Of a stretch of DNA of 64,000 nt, positions 18,178-28,703 are shown in pieces (positions within the stretch are counted from its first letter, which is position 1; the number at the start of each line of letters is the position of its first letter). Position numbers and translations under genes: made by a program. Source of the DNA: Pectinophora gossypiella. Taxonomy: Eukaryota > Arthropoda > Insecta > Lepidoptera > Gelechiidae. Location of the stretch: assembly GCF_024362695.1 (NCBI RefSeq), contig NW_026063277.1:62001-126000 (forward strand). The letters run 5' to 3'. Below the pieces are notes generated by a model, which saw nothing but the letters and a program-made list of their open reading frames with translations, made no database searches and was not told the origin of the DNA.

Positions 18178-19142
18178 TAAAAGATCTTCCCTTGGAAGAT
18201 GTAGATCTATTAAAAGCAGCCTGGAGACCCTCAACATGGATGACTTACACCTCAGCATGGAAGGATTGGATTAAATGGTGCAGATCCAAGGATGTTGTGC
18301 CAAGTAATCCCACACCCTATCAAGTAGCAAGTTATCTCAGCTATTTGTTCCGAGTCAAGAAAGTAGCATACAGTACAATTTTAGTCAGAAAATCGGTTAT
18401 TGCTACATTTGCTAACCCGGAAGGAGCGGCTAATATTTGTTCTCATCCAGTCGTGAAGAATATTCTAAGGGCAATCTCTATGAAGTCGGCTGAGAATGTA
18501 TCTCCTCGTTCTCAGGTGTGGAACATTCAGGATTTGATTCACTGGCTTAGATGTAACGATCCAGATCCGACAAGTATTTATCAGGTTTCCAGATTTTGTG
18601 CTCTATTGTTGCTTCTTGCTTCGGGGAGAAGAATTCACGATCTGACTTTGTTACAAGTAGATGATAAGCACTGTTGCATTAAGGGCGACTCAATTACCTT
18701 CTGGCCAGCTTTTGGCTCTAAGACGGATCGTAATAAACACAGACAGTCGGGGTGGATGATACTTAAGCACCAGAACTCCGAGTTTGATATTATAAAATGG
18801 ATAAACACTTTGTTAGTGTTGTCATCTAATAGGCGTAAAGCTAGTCCGGGATTGTTTAAATTATTTATAACAACTAGAGGAAAAGTAAAACCAGCCTCCA
18901 GAACAGTGATTGCTGGATGGCTTAAACCAATATTTGTTAGTTTAGGATTGGAAGCCTCTCCAGGATCAATTAGGTCCGCTGTAGCTTCTTACAATTATGA
19001 AAACAATTTGCCTCTGGATGATTTGTTAAAAAGAGGAAATTGGCAAGGCGCTACAAATTTTTTCAAGCATTATTATAAGTCTGTGTTAGCGCCTACAATA
19101 CATTCCGATAACGTTTTGTTAGATTCTTTTGTACCTGTTTAA
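16347..19142 (+). CDS. DIRS-B tyrosine recombinase; frame open across RT
   Basis: A 931-codon frame without a stop. The first ~600 codons overlap RT in another frame and have no recognisable domain; they are Ser/Arg/Lys-rich. The recombinase proper starts near 18140 (FGGLEDSGWSLLV, AAWRPSTWMTYTSAWKDWIKW). Catalytic features: LLLLASGRRIHDLTLL (first Arg), LFITTRGKVKPASRTVIAGWL (Lys hairpin), SPGSIRSAVAS (box II, Gly at the usual His position, Arg kept), NFFKHYYKSV (Tyr). It performs integration and circle resolution. The true start codon is unknown; expression may use the gag frame, with which it is in register. Confidence 0.88.
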   Translation: MEKFRCSRTNSEYDKRLRNTVCHCSSSFSFLKAEVKAVCNARIRRNVIGNKENRERRDHRKNNTGNRISIQNVFNKESKWKQAPNFQPSSTKPLSKSKKVSPNKPIQSTKVLTERRLYVQDRSFSGLPPCTYKEKSPKVPVSQLSRCSISDDLPADGSIQCTFGFFKDYKLDCERTSITRNKSPSVFGRLPICPPKRKCSSGPSRSSSKLSSESRVEHKLEQICIESNKGNRLPRNNFQHTVKHQVSSPRQNYKHQAFPQKNSSIPSMELGQRDILTGKAAICIRSSTPRSSFLQATSEGKSKSDRRQTEQNVTFTSTCNRRMPLVAKSPDRVKSSIPGRTQCIRDDGCIRHRLGHTVRTYPLVRKLESSSDKMAYKLEGTLRSLHSSAKIQMLGQEQSGNDSGGQPDNSRLPASPGRNKVAKVVSSNKEDPVTGKGVQHCADSLLYTREIQHNSRPPVTEFGSDRLASERQHDTDSFQPVGNSANRSVRDVAVQGSSHLCVDRCDRFTSSIYKCFQQEMGVQLGLGISATSVNSQSHSAPESCKRNIPGGSSQMDASLLADRSEIQGDGRTYSNEESVLSSDRPSHELCATRCGVNYFGGLEDSGWSLLVKDLPLEDVDLLKAAWRPSTWMTYTSAWKDWIKWCRSKDVVPSNPTPYQVASYLSYLFRVKKVAYSTILVRKSVIATFANPEGAANICSHPVVKNILRAISMKSAENVSPRSQVWNIQDLIHWLRCNDPDPTSIYQVSRFCALLLLLASGRRIHDLTLLQVDDKHCCIKGDSITFWPAFGSKTDRNKHRQSGWMILKHQNSEFDIIKWINTLLVLSSNRRKASPGLFKLFITTRGKVKPASRTVIAGWLKPIFVSLGLEASPGSIRSAVASYNYENNLPLDDLLKRGNWQGATNFFKHYYKSVLAPTIHSDNVLLDSFVPV

Positions 19143-19489
19143 TTTTCCTCTAAGAATATTGATACCTAATTAGCTATGTCGATAACAAATTTTATTGTTT
19201 TTGTCAACTTAAGACTGATGTTTATGTTCCTTTTAATCCTATAAGACTTAATTATATAAGTGTTCAACAATTAAATACTCATTAGTTCCTAAGAGAAGCT
19301 GAGGACTGATTAAGATTATTTTTATTTATTTATTTTTTTTTTAGTCTCGTTGCTCGTTGATTGTTGTAACAGCTTTTATTTCTAAAATAAAATAAGTGTG
19401 ATACACTACACGTGTCTTTCCCTTTACTACTTATGTTTATCATTGTTTCTTAGTCACAGTACGCTATGGTGGTGCCGGCAGATACCAAA
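19143..19489. other. DIRS-B 3' non-coding spacer
   Basis: AT-rich, with a T-run near 19330. It includes an AATAAAATAAG polyadenylation-like stretch near 19387. No coding feature. Confidence 0.5.
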
Positions 19490-19590
19490 ACAAGTCTCCG
19501 GAAGGTCAAGCCGACGGCACAGTACTGAAATATAACCGTTTTCTACCCCGAAGGGAGGAAAACGAGTATTTCAGATCTTGCCTAGGCTTG
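19490..19590. repeat. DIRS-B internal complementary region (ICR)
   Basis: GGAAGGTCAAGCCGACGGCACAGTACTGAAAT is the reverse complement of the left end (13931 on). It is fused to ATAACCGTTTTCTACCCCG...GCCTAGGCTTGACC, the reverse complement of the right end (19795-19852). This is a ready-made template of the circle junction. Confidence 0.9.
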
Positions 19591-19644
19591 ACCTGGAGCA
19601 AGTCCCTTGCCGTCATCAGGGAACTCTATTCTGGTCCCGGTGTA

Positions 19645-19852
19645 GTACTGAAGAGAAGCGCGCGCCCGGTCCGCGTCGCGCCTCGCCGGCACCCCTCCCC
19701 GCTCGCGGGGCTCGATATAGGCTATCTCGCTCTCACTACATAGATTTGTACACACGCACATGAAAGGAAGCAGTAGGGTAATCTCCGGAAGGTCAAGCCT
19801 AGGCAAGATCTGAAATACTCGTTTTCCTCCCTTCGGGGTAGAAAACGGTTAT
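19645..19852. repeat. DIRS-B right inverted terminal repeat
   Basis: It starts GTACTGAAGAGAAGCGCGCG and ends TTCGGGGTAGAAAACGGTTAT. The outer segment contains a small hairpin (GTTTTCCTCCCTTCGGGGTAGAAAAC). The match to the left ITR covers about 175 bp. Confidence 0.88.
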
Positions 19853-19984
19853 ATTTCAAGATTACTTTTACCATGTCATAGTAAAAGTTATGTTAGGTAG
19901 GTACTTTACTTGAGAAATTAATTTTGTCTTTACTATGTTGTAAACGTAACATTAATATCTCGTTAATAAGATACACAATCACTT

Positions 19985-20090
19985 GCAGCTGCTCGTATCC
20001 AGGGGTGGGCAGAGCCATAAGTAATAAGAACATACTAACATAATATCACACCCGTATCACTAAGGGGTAGGCAGTCACAACGGTACTTGA
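19985..20090. repeat. Foldback-family repeat fragment
   Basis: TCGTATCCAGGGGTGGGCAGAG and CCCGTATCACTAAGGGGTAGG resemble the 12.9-kb foldback repeat. The copy is degenerate and adjoins a LINE 3' fragment. Confidence 0.5.
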
Positions 20091-20335
20091 GAAATTTATT
20101 TTGCTTTTACTATGTTGTAAATCCCCAAGGAATTCTAACAAGCCTCTGACGTTGCCGGCCGCCTCAGGGAGGCACCCCGTCTGGCCAAGGTGCCGGACCC
20201 GGTAGTTGGCGGCTCCTTCACACTCTAGTAGCACATGGGCCGCTGTCTCGTCCATGCAGGTTCTGCACAGGGGCTTGTCGGTGACACCTAGTGTAAACAG
20301 ATATTTGTTGATATCACCGTGACCACACAGCTACA
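20046..20335 (-). pseudogene. R1/Jockey-group LINE, C-terminal fragment
   Basis: On the minus strand the reading is LCGHGDINKYLF, TDKPLCRTCMDETAAHVLLECEGAANYR, RHLGQTG, typical of the Cys-His region that ends many R1/Jockey-group ORF2 proteins. A single shift separates the first part (to ~20256) from the rest only if the first ATG is required; otherwise the frame is continuous. No RT remains. Together with the RNase H piece at 21381-21700 on the same strand it may be one element split by the plus-strand fragment between them. Confidence 0.7.
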
Positions 20336-20479
20336 CCTGCTACCTGCAGCTGTTACCTGTATTAGTGGGGACCTCTTCACATTTAGAATTCTTTTGGAGA
20401 GACAACTATTGATGTTGGGTAGTGCCATCTTAGCCTGCCTGCATTTATTTACGGTGGTTCATAGTGTTTGTTCATTCCC

Positions 20480-21125
20480 AAATACCCTAATACCGAACTA
20501 GCTTTATTTGCGGATGATACAGCCATCTATTCTTCGTGCCGTGGTCGAGTTATGATGACCGGAATTCTCCAACGCGCCAATGCCTTGGGCAAGTAGTTTC
20601 GCAAATGGAGAATCAAGGTAAACCCGGAGAAAAGTGCAGCGGTGTACTTTTCAAAGGGCTATTATAATACGTCACGGTTACTCTGTCAACTTAAGTCATC
20701 AAGATGTCTGGCAAGCCGATCCTTTGGGAGGAGCAAGTCAAATATCTCGACGTAGTCTTAGATAGACGTCTTACTTTCAAGGCCCATATCAAACGTGTGC
20801 GCGATCGCGCCACGTTTGTAATGGGCCGTGTTCATTGTCTCCTTAACAAGCGTAGTAAATTATCCCTTAGGAATCTACACGACTTGCATCCTCCCGATCA
20901 TGACCTATGCAGGGGTAGTTTTCGCTCACGCGAGTCTCTCAAATCTACCGTCTACAGGAAATACAAAATCGTTCGTGGTTCCTTCGCAATGAAAATCTGC
21001 ACATTGACCTAAGTCTGCCAACCATTGCCCAATGGCTCAAATTAGCTTCAAAACGTTTTTTCGATTCTGCTCCGCACCAACCAAATCCCCTGGTAGTTGC
21101 GGCTTCCGAATACATCCCGCTTAGG
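20480..21125 (+). pseudogene. Jockey-type LINE reverse transcriptase, decayed 3' part
   Basis: Frames on the plus strand read ELALFADDTAIYSSCRGR (RT motif C), FRKWRIKVNPEKSAAVYFSKG, ILWEEQVKYLDVVLDRRLTFKAHIK, LLNKRSKLSLRN and NLHIDLSLPTIAQWLKLASKRFF. These are the consecutive motifs of Jockey ORF2 after the YADD-type box. There is a stop (TAG at ~20596), and frame changes occur near 20690, 20885 and 20960. Upstream RT and endonuclease are missing (5' truncated). Clearly dead and old. Confidence 0.78.
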
Positions 21126-21380
21126 AACGGTACTGAATAGTCTCGGCGTCCGAAGTATGTAATACGATCCCGACGACCCGAATACTCTAGCCATAGAATC
21201 AGCCAATCAGCTCGCGACAACAAACATTTCAGGACCCCGATACCGACGCCGCCGGCGTGGTCGACGACTTCCCTCAATCAGTGCTTATCGCTATCGACTT
21301 ACTAGGGTCGTTTAATTCTTTCAAATATTTTTCCTCTCAGACGACGCCCTGAGCCGAGGTTCGCGCCCAACTGGGCACCC

Positions 21381-21700
21381 TCAGGCCTGTTGTCTTAAAC
21401 GTTGTACCGGGTGAGAGCCTTCAGCGCTCCCCATTTGTCCGGCCAAGTAGTTAATGTCATTTGCGGCAAATCTTCGATAAGTCACGTGTGTTTGTTGGCT
21501 GCTTTCGTTCGTAGCAGCGAGCGAACCTGTCCGAATGAGATCGGCAATATCGGTTCCGGACCGATGGCTGTTACCTCCCGTTCCCCTTCTGGCCAACTCG
21601 TCCGCCGCGTCGTTACCTCTTGAATCGCTGTGTCCTTTGATCCATTGTAAAGTGAGGTAGTAGTACTTGCACACCTTAGTCAGTGATTGCTGGTAACTGT
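21381..21700 (-). pseudogene. LINE RNase H domain fragment
   Basis: LTLQWIKGHSDSRGNDAADELARRGTG is the catalytic His/Asp block (GHSxxxGNxxAD) of the RNase H domain of R1/Jockey-group LINEs. The following residues (DLIRTGSLAATNES, WxxxW-like spacing lost) match the linker before the terminal Cys-His region. Truncated on both sides. Confidence 0.7.
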
Positions 21701-21952
21701 GTATGAGTAGTAGTAGTAGTTGTTTAGGGCCTGCAAAACTCTGAAAGTATTCTAATGAAACTGTCCCGTACCTAGCTAGTCATGAACGCATTCGCCGCTA
21801 GCGTGATGCCCATTTGACCTGGATGACGGTGTTAAGGGAGCCTGTATTACGTAATCATAAAATAAAGCATACTACACAAGGAGACGAGATGCATTGTAAA
21901 GTACAATTCTTTATCAACTATTAATGTAGGTAATCGACTACATTTTTGGACA
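21701..21952. other. No gene seen
   Basis: Spacer between LINE debris and the Copia element, with a short (AGT)n run near 21705. It ends with AAACT, the left target duplication of Copia. Confidence 0.5.
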
Positions 21953-21957
21953 AAACT

Positions 21958-22116
21958 TGTTGGATGTAAAATGTCTATGGTATAAAAAAAAAAAAAACAC
22001 TTCCCTCTTCTCTGCTGACAGCCGGCCGACATGGCATATTGAGATATATTTTGCTTGTAGAAATAAAATAAATACTTAATACTAAAACATATAGTATTAT
22101 TCCGCACATTCCGTTA
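21958..22116 (+). repeat. Copia 5' LTR
   Basis: It contains CTATGGTATAAAAAAAA (TATA-like) about 25 bp in and AATAAAATAAATAC (polyadenylation-like) near 22065. It starts TG but ends TA rather than CA. Confidence 0.92.
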
Positions 22117-22130
22117 GGTTATGGGCCCAG
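22117..22130 (+). promoter_or_regulatory. Copia primer-binding site for half initiator-Met tRNA
   Basis: GGTTATGGGCCCAG directly abuts the LTR. It is complementary to the cleaved 5' half of initiator methionine tRNA (ending ...CTGGGCCCATAACC), the primer known for Drosophila copia, rather than to a tRNA 3' end. Confidence 0.85.
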
Positions 22131-22204
22131 AAGCTCTATTCAGCCAGATCGGCACAGATTAGCTAAAATAGTCAAGTTTTATACAGAAATAAAATTAGTA
22201 CAAA

Positions 22205-23075
22205 ATGGCGGAAGGAATCCCGAGAATACTACCCGAATTTACAGGAACCAATTTTAGCACATGGCATTTCAGGTTATCTCTATTTCTACAGGAAAAGGAA
22301 TGTTACGAAGCAATCACAGAATTGACCAAAACCGATGTAACAGAAAATTTTAAAAAGAAGGATGCGAAGGCCAAGAGTCTTATTGTGTGCACTCTAAGTG
22401 ACAAATATTTAGAATATGTGCGGGACGCTACTACAGCCGCACAAATGATAAACAACCTCAGAAAGGTATTTGAACGTAAAAGTACGCTGTCAGCTTTATA
22501 CACAAGAAAAAAACTGTTGAATTTAAAGTGCAGTGAAAATGAAAATTTACAGGATCATTTCAATAATTTTGACAATTTGGCTGCCAAAAATGTATGAGAC
22601 TGCTATATCTGAATTAGAGATGACAAACACAAGCTTAACCACAGAATTTGTTAAGATGAAACTACTTGATACAGAACTAAAAATGAAAAATGAGAAGACA
22701 AAAGAAAATGAAGAAGAATACAGTTTTACAACATTCAATCAATCAATCAATAATACTTTATTGCACAACAACATATATAAAGGACATAAACATACGAATA
22801 AAACATAAGCACAATAGGCGGCCTTATTGCTAAACAGCAATAAACACAACAGTACAGTACAGTTACAGTACGGTACAGTTTTACAACATTCAAGTGCTAC
22901 TCTTGCGGAAAGACAGGTCATATTGCTCGAAACTGCAGATCAAATAATGATAATAATAATAGAGGTAGAGGTCAAAACAGAGGACGAGGTCAAAATAGAG
23001 GAAGAGGTCAATTTAGAGGAAGAGGACAAAGTAGAGGACGAGGACAGAATACAGGACAAAGTAAAAATAAAAAAA
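22205..23075 (+). pseudogene. Copia gag with zinc knuckle, deleted and interrupted
   Basis: The ATG at 22205 gives MAEGIPRILPEFTGTNFSTWHFRLSLFLQ..., the Copia gag start. Around 22575 a deletion removes the middle and shifts the frame; the reading then continues LPKMYETAISELEMTN...FVKMKLLDTELK. At 22720-22893 a short LINE tail is inserted. After it comes KCYSCGKTGHIARNC, a CCHC knuckle, followed by an RGRGQ-repeat tail ending near 23075. The deletion takes roughly 25 codons, judged by family spacing. Non-functional. Confidence 0.82.
22739..22874 (-). mobile_element. Truncated LINE 3' end inside Copia gag, 19-bp target duplication
   Basis: The sequence ACAGTTTTACAACATTCAA is present on both sides (22720-22738 and 22875-22893). 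On the minus strand the insert ends (TTGA)n after an AATAAAGTATT stretch. A short tandem repeat tail instead of poly(A) is typical of CR1/L2-type LINEs. Only about 136 bp remain, so no coding part. Confidence 0.8.
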
Positions 23076-23450
23076 AAATAAAATAAAAATAAAAATGTTT
23101 ATTTCTTTATCTTAGTTATTTTACATTATCAGGTGCACGGAGGCTCCATTTAAGCAACGATTTGCTTGTGATAGGAAACTCCGCTCTTCTATAACTAGAT
23201 TTACATTATTATTTAACTAGGCTACAGTAATTAAGTAAAACTAAGTACGTCGTCTTTACAAATCAAGAGGTATCATAAGTGTAAGTACTAGTTTTAATTT
23301 AAGGGGTACAAAGTTTCACATAGAGGCCGTAATAACGCTAAGGTACTAAGCGAATTTTATTTATACCTACAGTTTGCAGTGTGCGTGTGTACGTGTGTGT
23401 GTGTGTGTGTGTACGTGTGTACGTGTGTGTGTGTGTGTGTGTGTGTACGT

Positions 23451-23515
<65 letters not shown>

Positions 23516-23830
23516 TGAGTGTGTGTGTTTTTATGTGGGTATGCGGTTGGGTGTGAGAGAAATGGAGAGAGAGTGTATGGATCTAAGTAGATTTAACTAT
23601 TTGGAAGTGGTTTTAAGTAGCAGTTTAGTTTATTTTCTGGTTTGAATTATATTTTCGATTTCTTGGTATGTTTTGGTTTTTAGCCAGGCAACAAGGATTT
23701 TTTTGCAATTGAAAAATGTTAGGTGATATATATTTAGTTGTTTGTTTAATAAATTGTAGATGTGTGATGATTGTCTTTTATATTGGCTCATAGCATAGGT
23801 GGTTTTAGTTTGTGTTTTATGAATGTCAAT
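23076..23830. mobile_element. ~750-bp non-coding insert inside Copia, with (GT)n microsatellite
   Basis: It lies between the gag tail and the protease domain. The left edge is an AAAATAAAATAAAAATAAAAATG tract; the right edge is not exact. A GT/GA microsatellite spans about 23374-23530. Apparent Cys/Val open frames are translations of (GT)n. Family not recognised; I see no target duplication because the left edge is low-complexity. Confidence 0.5.
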
Positions 23831-25644
23831 TCAAATACAGGATCAAGAGATAAGAATTCATTGAATTTTATAGCTACAGAAGAAACAGCACTCACAGCAG
23901 AGTCTAATAATAAAAACATAGTATTTGTAATTGATTCAGGAGCAACATATAACATGATAAACTCTGAATATGAAAATTATTTGGAAGAAGTTGAAGAAAT
24001 AGAAAATATACATATAAAAACAGCAAATGGAGAGAAAATGATAGCAAGAAAGAAAGGAATATTAAGAGTAAAGTCATATAATGATACACATATAAATATT
24101 GAATGCTTATCATTGAATAATATAACACATAATCTTTTATCAGTCATTCAGCTCAACAAGAAAGGAATACAAGTTATTTTTCAAAACAATACAGCGACAA
24201 TTAGAACAAACCAAGGATTTTTAGAAGGAAAAAATAATGGAAGACTTCACAATTCAATTCAAAATAAGTATGAGTGAAGTATTGCTAACACAAGATGAAT
24301 CTGAACAAGGAGAACTATGGCACAGACGCCTAGCTCATTTAAATCATGGAGGATTGAGATTATTAGGTTTACCTTTATCACACAATAAATGTGAAATTTG
24401 TGCCATTGCAAAGGCATCACGACAGCCATTTGAAGACAATAAGAAACCAAGGTCAAGACAAATAGGAGAGCTAATACATTGTGACATCGGAGGGCCTATC
24501 ACACCTGAAACTAAAGATGGTGAAAGATACTACTTGACAATCATAGATGACTTTTCTCATTTCACAGAAGTTTACATTTTGAAGAATAAATATGAAGCTA
24601 AAGACTACATAGTAAGATACATAAAGAAACTAAACAATAACGATAGAAAGGTAATGAGAATAAGGACGGATAATGGTGGGGAATTTAGAGGACAACTAAG
24701 CGAGTTCTGCAAAAATAATGGAATAAGACAAGAATTTACCTGTGCATACACGCCGCAACAAAATGGAGTGGCAGAACGCATGAATAGAACACTAATGGAC
24801 AGAGTAAGAGCTCTACTACTAGAAAGTGAGATGCCAAAGGACATGTGGGCAGAAGCTCTAAGATATTCAACCTATACCTTGAATAGATCACCTACAAAGG
24901 CACTAAATGGAAATGTTCCTGCATATATATTTTATGGTTACGTAAAATATGATCATTTAAGAATATTTGGAAGTCAAGCATGGGCAGTTATCTTACCCAA
25001 AAAAGGAAAATTAGAGGCAAGAGCCAGAGAAGTCCGAATGATAGGGTATGGAGGACCAGGATATAAACTATGGGATCCACAGACAGGAGACATAATAATT
25101 TCCAGAGATGTAACATTCAATGAAAAGAATTTCAAGTACACTGAAAAGAAATCAGAAACAGAAGTTAAACCTAGAAGAATAAATTATCATGAAGAAACTG
25201 AGAATACAACATCTACAGAAAGATATATAAGTCAAACACAAAAAGAACAGAATGTTAATGATAATTCAGAAGAAAATCAAGACGAAGATATAATAGAAGA
25301 AGAAGAAATACCAGAAGAAGAACCACCTACATCTAAAAGAATGTTGAGAATTCCAAAAAGATTCGATGATTATCAGATATATGTAGCATATGCACTTATA
25401 ACAGAAGAGGATGACCCTCAAACCTATAATGAAGCAATAAATAGAGGAAAAGAATGGATAGAAGCTATAAATAAAGAACTACAATCACTTGAAAAGATGG
25501 AAACATGGAAAGAAGCACAGTTGCCAGAAGGAGCCAAAGCTATTGACACGAAGTGGATATTTAAGACAAAACCAGATGGCACCAGAAAAGCTAGACTTGT
25601 AGCTCGAGGATTTCAACAAGATTATACTGGAGAAGATATCTATA
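23771..25644 (+). pseudogene. Copia protease, integrase and start of RT
   Basis: Protease: IVFVIDSGATYNMI near 23925, with the DSG triad. A frameshift near 24270 separates this from the integrase frame (24237-25667). Integrase zinc region: ELWHRRLAHLNHG...CEICAIAKASRQPF. DDE core: HCDIGGP, RIRTDNGGEFRG, YTPQQNGVAERMNRTL. RT begins WKEAQLPEGAKAIDTKWIFKTKPDGTRKARLVARGFQQ and stops at 25644, where the LTR element is inserted; the ORF's last residues (SELVMN) belong to the insert. RT resumes at 31343. All integrase acidic residues visible are conserved. Confidence 0.9.
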
Positions 25645-26274
25645 TGTCGGAGTTAGTTATGAATTAAGAAGAGAAATTGATCAAATCGGAAAATAAAATG
25701 AAGTTACATCACTTCCGTCATGAAGTTGCAACGCTCCGACGAAAGGTGGCGTACGAGCAGAGCGGAGTGAAGTCGGGAGTCACTACAGAGTCGTCGTGTC
25801 GAGCGGACGTGTACTGCCGTTCTAGTCGGGCAGTCTACCGCGAACCTTCGTCGTGAACGGACGTGTCGAATAATTACGATCGGAACGTGGAGTGCTATAG
25901 TCGCTCACCTATAACTTGTAGGGACGTCAAGAAAGTGTGATCGGAAAAGAGTACCTAGCAAGTACGTTCACATGTCCCGATGATTCGGTCCGAATATAGG
26001 AACCATGGGTGGTGGAGGGCAAGTAGAGGGCGAGTAGCCCCTTCGCGCTAACGTCCTTATGCGCGCTAGATAACGAGAGACTGTGTAACCATTACGAATA
26101 CCGTGACGTTGCCGTGAGTGTGTACCTTATGCTGTGACTTTATTTAATCGTGATACAAAAACTATGTGGAAGTAAATAAAATGATTGTGATACTGATGAC
26201 GGCCATTATTGTCTTCTAACGCCCACCCTCCATTCTGATGATGATGTTACGACGACACCCCCTCTGTTACGACA
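25645..26274 (+). repeat. 5' LTR of the non-coding element (630 bp)
   Basis: It matches 28812-29187 and 31201-31342 closely. Differences seen are few (for example GAGCAGAGC against GAGCAAAGC, and indels near the end). Confidence 0.9.
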
Positions 26275-26288
26275 TCAGAAGTGGGATT
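26275..26288 (+). promoter_or_regulatory. Primer-binding site, probably tRNA-Leu
   Basis: TCAGAAGTGGGATT sits immediately after the LTR. It is complementary to the tRNA-Leu 3' region ...AATCCCACTTCTGA, offset by about five bases from the CCA end. The tRNA match is from memory of the fly tRNA-Leu sequence. Confidence 0.6.
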
Positions 26289-27721
26289 AGTGAACTTATG
26301 AAGACAATGTGATGCGACGTTCACAACAAGACAATGTAAGTTTGGATTATCACAATCAGAAGAAGATTATGATGACTATCACATTCGTGTGACCACGTGA
26401 TGAAGATGTAGTCTACAGCCATGCCTGAATTTGGAGATGGACCTGAATTTGAAGTGACCTGGACCTTGTTAATGATCGACATCACTACACGCCATAAGAT
26501 ATGATGGTGTGAACATCACAATATTTCCGTACTGTGTGCAGTCGTGTTTGAAGATTATGGTACCTCTACTTGAAAACTGTTATTACGGTGAGTCGTTTTC
26601 ATACTGGAACCTTATTGTTTTTGACTTTATTGCTGTGTGAATTTTCGTTTCTAATAATGAGGAAATTGATTTTTTAAAAACAAAATTGACGAGACATATT
26701 GTGTCAATCCGTGTCAATAATACCGCGTTTTCCAATCTGTTTTCATCAACGTCAAATCTTTGTATTTTGGTCTAAAAATATTTCGAATTGGTGTAGATAC
26801 GCTTAACCTGCGTGATTAAAGTTGTATTTTCTCACTCCAAGCAAAAAGAAATTAATCATGACATGATAATTGAGTCTCGTTAAATAACGTGTTTTGTAAT
26901 CTACCGTCATTCATCAAATCTTTCAATATTCAACATTCTTTATTGTAATCTTTTTAAACCGAAAGAAAGTCATGTGAATACAATAATACAGTGAATTCTT
27001 TTGTTTCATGTCACAACTTTGCACGTGGTTCAGCAACTGGTGGATTGCAAGCGGCGATGCAAGCGGCGCGGGCTGAGATGTAGTCGTGTAAAGTGACGAC
27101 ATCATGGCAGCGAGTTGTATACCAGCCGGACTTGCTGCACTGGCGCTGTTGAAGACCTAAACCATGTCACAAGACCAGTGGTTGATCTTTTATTGGAAAT
27201 TCTTATAAGTCCTGGTGAGTCGTATCTGTTTTACCTGATTTGAAATATGGGAAGTTTTAATAGGATAGAAACGAATATAGTGCAGAAAGCTCTCTTTTGT
27301 TAACTTTAGTTAAATTGGAAATCGTAATGAAGTGAAGTAAACATTGCGAAGTAAAATTATTAGGATTATGATTAAATGAAATAGGCTTAGAAAATGCCCG
27401 AAACAGAGTAAATCATTAGTGAGAAAATTAGAGCAAAACATTCTAAACAATGATAATACCGAATTGGTAATTGTTTAAGTGCGGTAATATTTCCTCGAGG
27501 TGTTGGTCGCTACATTGTGACTTTATGACTTGTGTGTGTGAGAGCAGGGTGCTCTGTCGTTTTGTGGTCGTGGACCATGGTGGCCACCATCCCGGGAGGG
27601 GATGTTGTGACTCATGACTCTTTTGTAGCGTAACCGCAGTTTGGGAAGGAATATTACAGCCTGTTGTGCTATGCAGTAGATGTGTAATGTTGGTTGATTT
27701 AATTGAGCAATGAAAGCTATG

Positions 27722-28195
27722 ATTGACCTGTTTCGGAGCAACTCTGATAGGAAGCTGCGCACTTGTAGCGTTCGGGGCTGCAGCCACTTTTGTGCTGCTC
27801 GTCTTAGAAACTACAGGTATGCGGTCGAGGCCGGATTTTATGTTGACTTTGTATTTGGTCATGACATTGTACCTGAATCTAAGTCATGTTGAACTCCGGT
27901 AGAATTAGTCAAACGAATTAGAAATTAGTGATATAGAAGAAATTGTGTAACCCATTGACCTGTTTCGGAGCAACTCTGATAGGGAGCTGCGCACTTGTAG
28001 TGTTCGGGGCTGCAGCCACTTTTGTGCTGCTCGTCTTAGAAACTACAGGTATGCGGTCGAGGCCTGGATGTCATGTTGACTTTGTATTTGGTCATGACAT
28101 TGTACCTGAATCTAAGTCAAGTTGACCTCCGGTAGAATTAGTCGAACTGCACAAATTAGAAATTAGTGATATACTTAAAGGAAATTGTGTAACGC
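27722..28195. repeat. 232-bp tandem duplication in the LTR element interior
   Basis: GACCTGTTTCGGAGCAACTC occurs at 27725 and 27957. The two copies are nearly identical through TAGAAATTAGTGATAT, with small differences. Confidence 0.9.
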
Positions 28196-28242
28196 ATTGA
28201 CCACTATTCTACCAACTAAAATGTAAAGTTTGTGTGCTAGCT

Positions 28243-28480
28243 GTGTTGAGATATCGTCACTTGGTGTAAGTGGCATGAGTTGCTGTCGCTCGATTTAGGT
28301 GGCAGCAACGACTGTGTTGAGATATCGTCACTTGGTGTAAGTGGCATGAGTTGCTACCGCTCGATTTAGGTGGTAGTGACGCCTGGTTGTGAAATATCGT
28401 CACTCAGTAGAGTGGCATGAGTTGCTACCGCTCGATTTAGGTGGTAGTGACGCCTGGTTGTGAGATATCGTTACTCAGCT
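28243..28480. repeat. 71-72-bp tandem array, 3+ copies
   Basis: ATATCGTCACT-type anchors lie at 28251, 28322, 28394 and 28465. Each unit contains GTGGCATGAGTTGCT and CGCTCGATTTAGGTGG. Confidence 0.9.
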
Positions 28481-28600
28481 GATTTTAGTGTAAAGAGTAA
28501 TTGGATTTTCAAGTTTGGTTGTTTATAGTGTGTGAATACTGGTCAATGGTCCGTGTACCGTGTCGGAGTAGTTGATTTATCATGATGTAATGTGAACTCA

Positions 28601-28703
28601 TGTAGAGTCACAAGTAGAGCTCGTGTAGAGTCACAAGTAGAGCTCGTGTAGAGTCACAAGTAGAGCTCGTGTAGAGTCACAAGTAGAGCTCGTGTAGAGT
28701 CCT
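28601..28703. repeat. 23-bp tandem array, about 4.5 copies
   Basis: The unit GTGTAGAGTCACAAGTAGAG plus CTC is repeated with almost no variation, just before the 3' LTR. Confidence 0.92.

Larger units (their letters stand above)
13931..19852 (+). mobile_element. DIRS-B: complete DIRS retrotransposon, second family
   Basis: Left ITR 13931-14105, leader intron 14176-14729, gag 14730-16304, RT/RNase H 16054-18177, recombinase ending 19142, ICR ~19490-19590, right ITR 19645-19852. The architecture matches DIRS-A but the sequences are clearly diverged. The only coding defect seen is a TAG in gag at 15132. The RT/RNase H and recombinase frames are both uninterrupted. The right flank begins ATTTCAAG, close to the left terminal ATTTCAG, so the exact crossover base cannot be fixed by eye. 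Confidence 0.92.

Noticed and set aside
23374..23645. Cys/Val-rich ORFs
   Set aside because: Direct translations of a (GT)n/(GA)n microsatellite.
27443..28125. ORFs of 60-139 codons in the LTR-element interior
   Set aside because: No motif, duplicated with the 232-bp repeat, and not conserved between the two repeat copies in frame-specific fashion.
28243..28703. Possible CRISPR-like repeat-spacer array
   Set aside because: Repeats are contiguous tandem units with no unique spacers, inside an LTR element of an animal genome.
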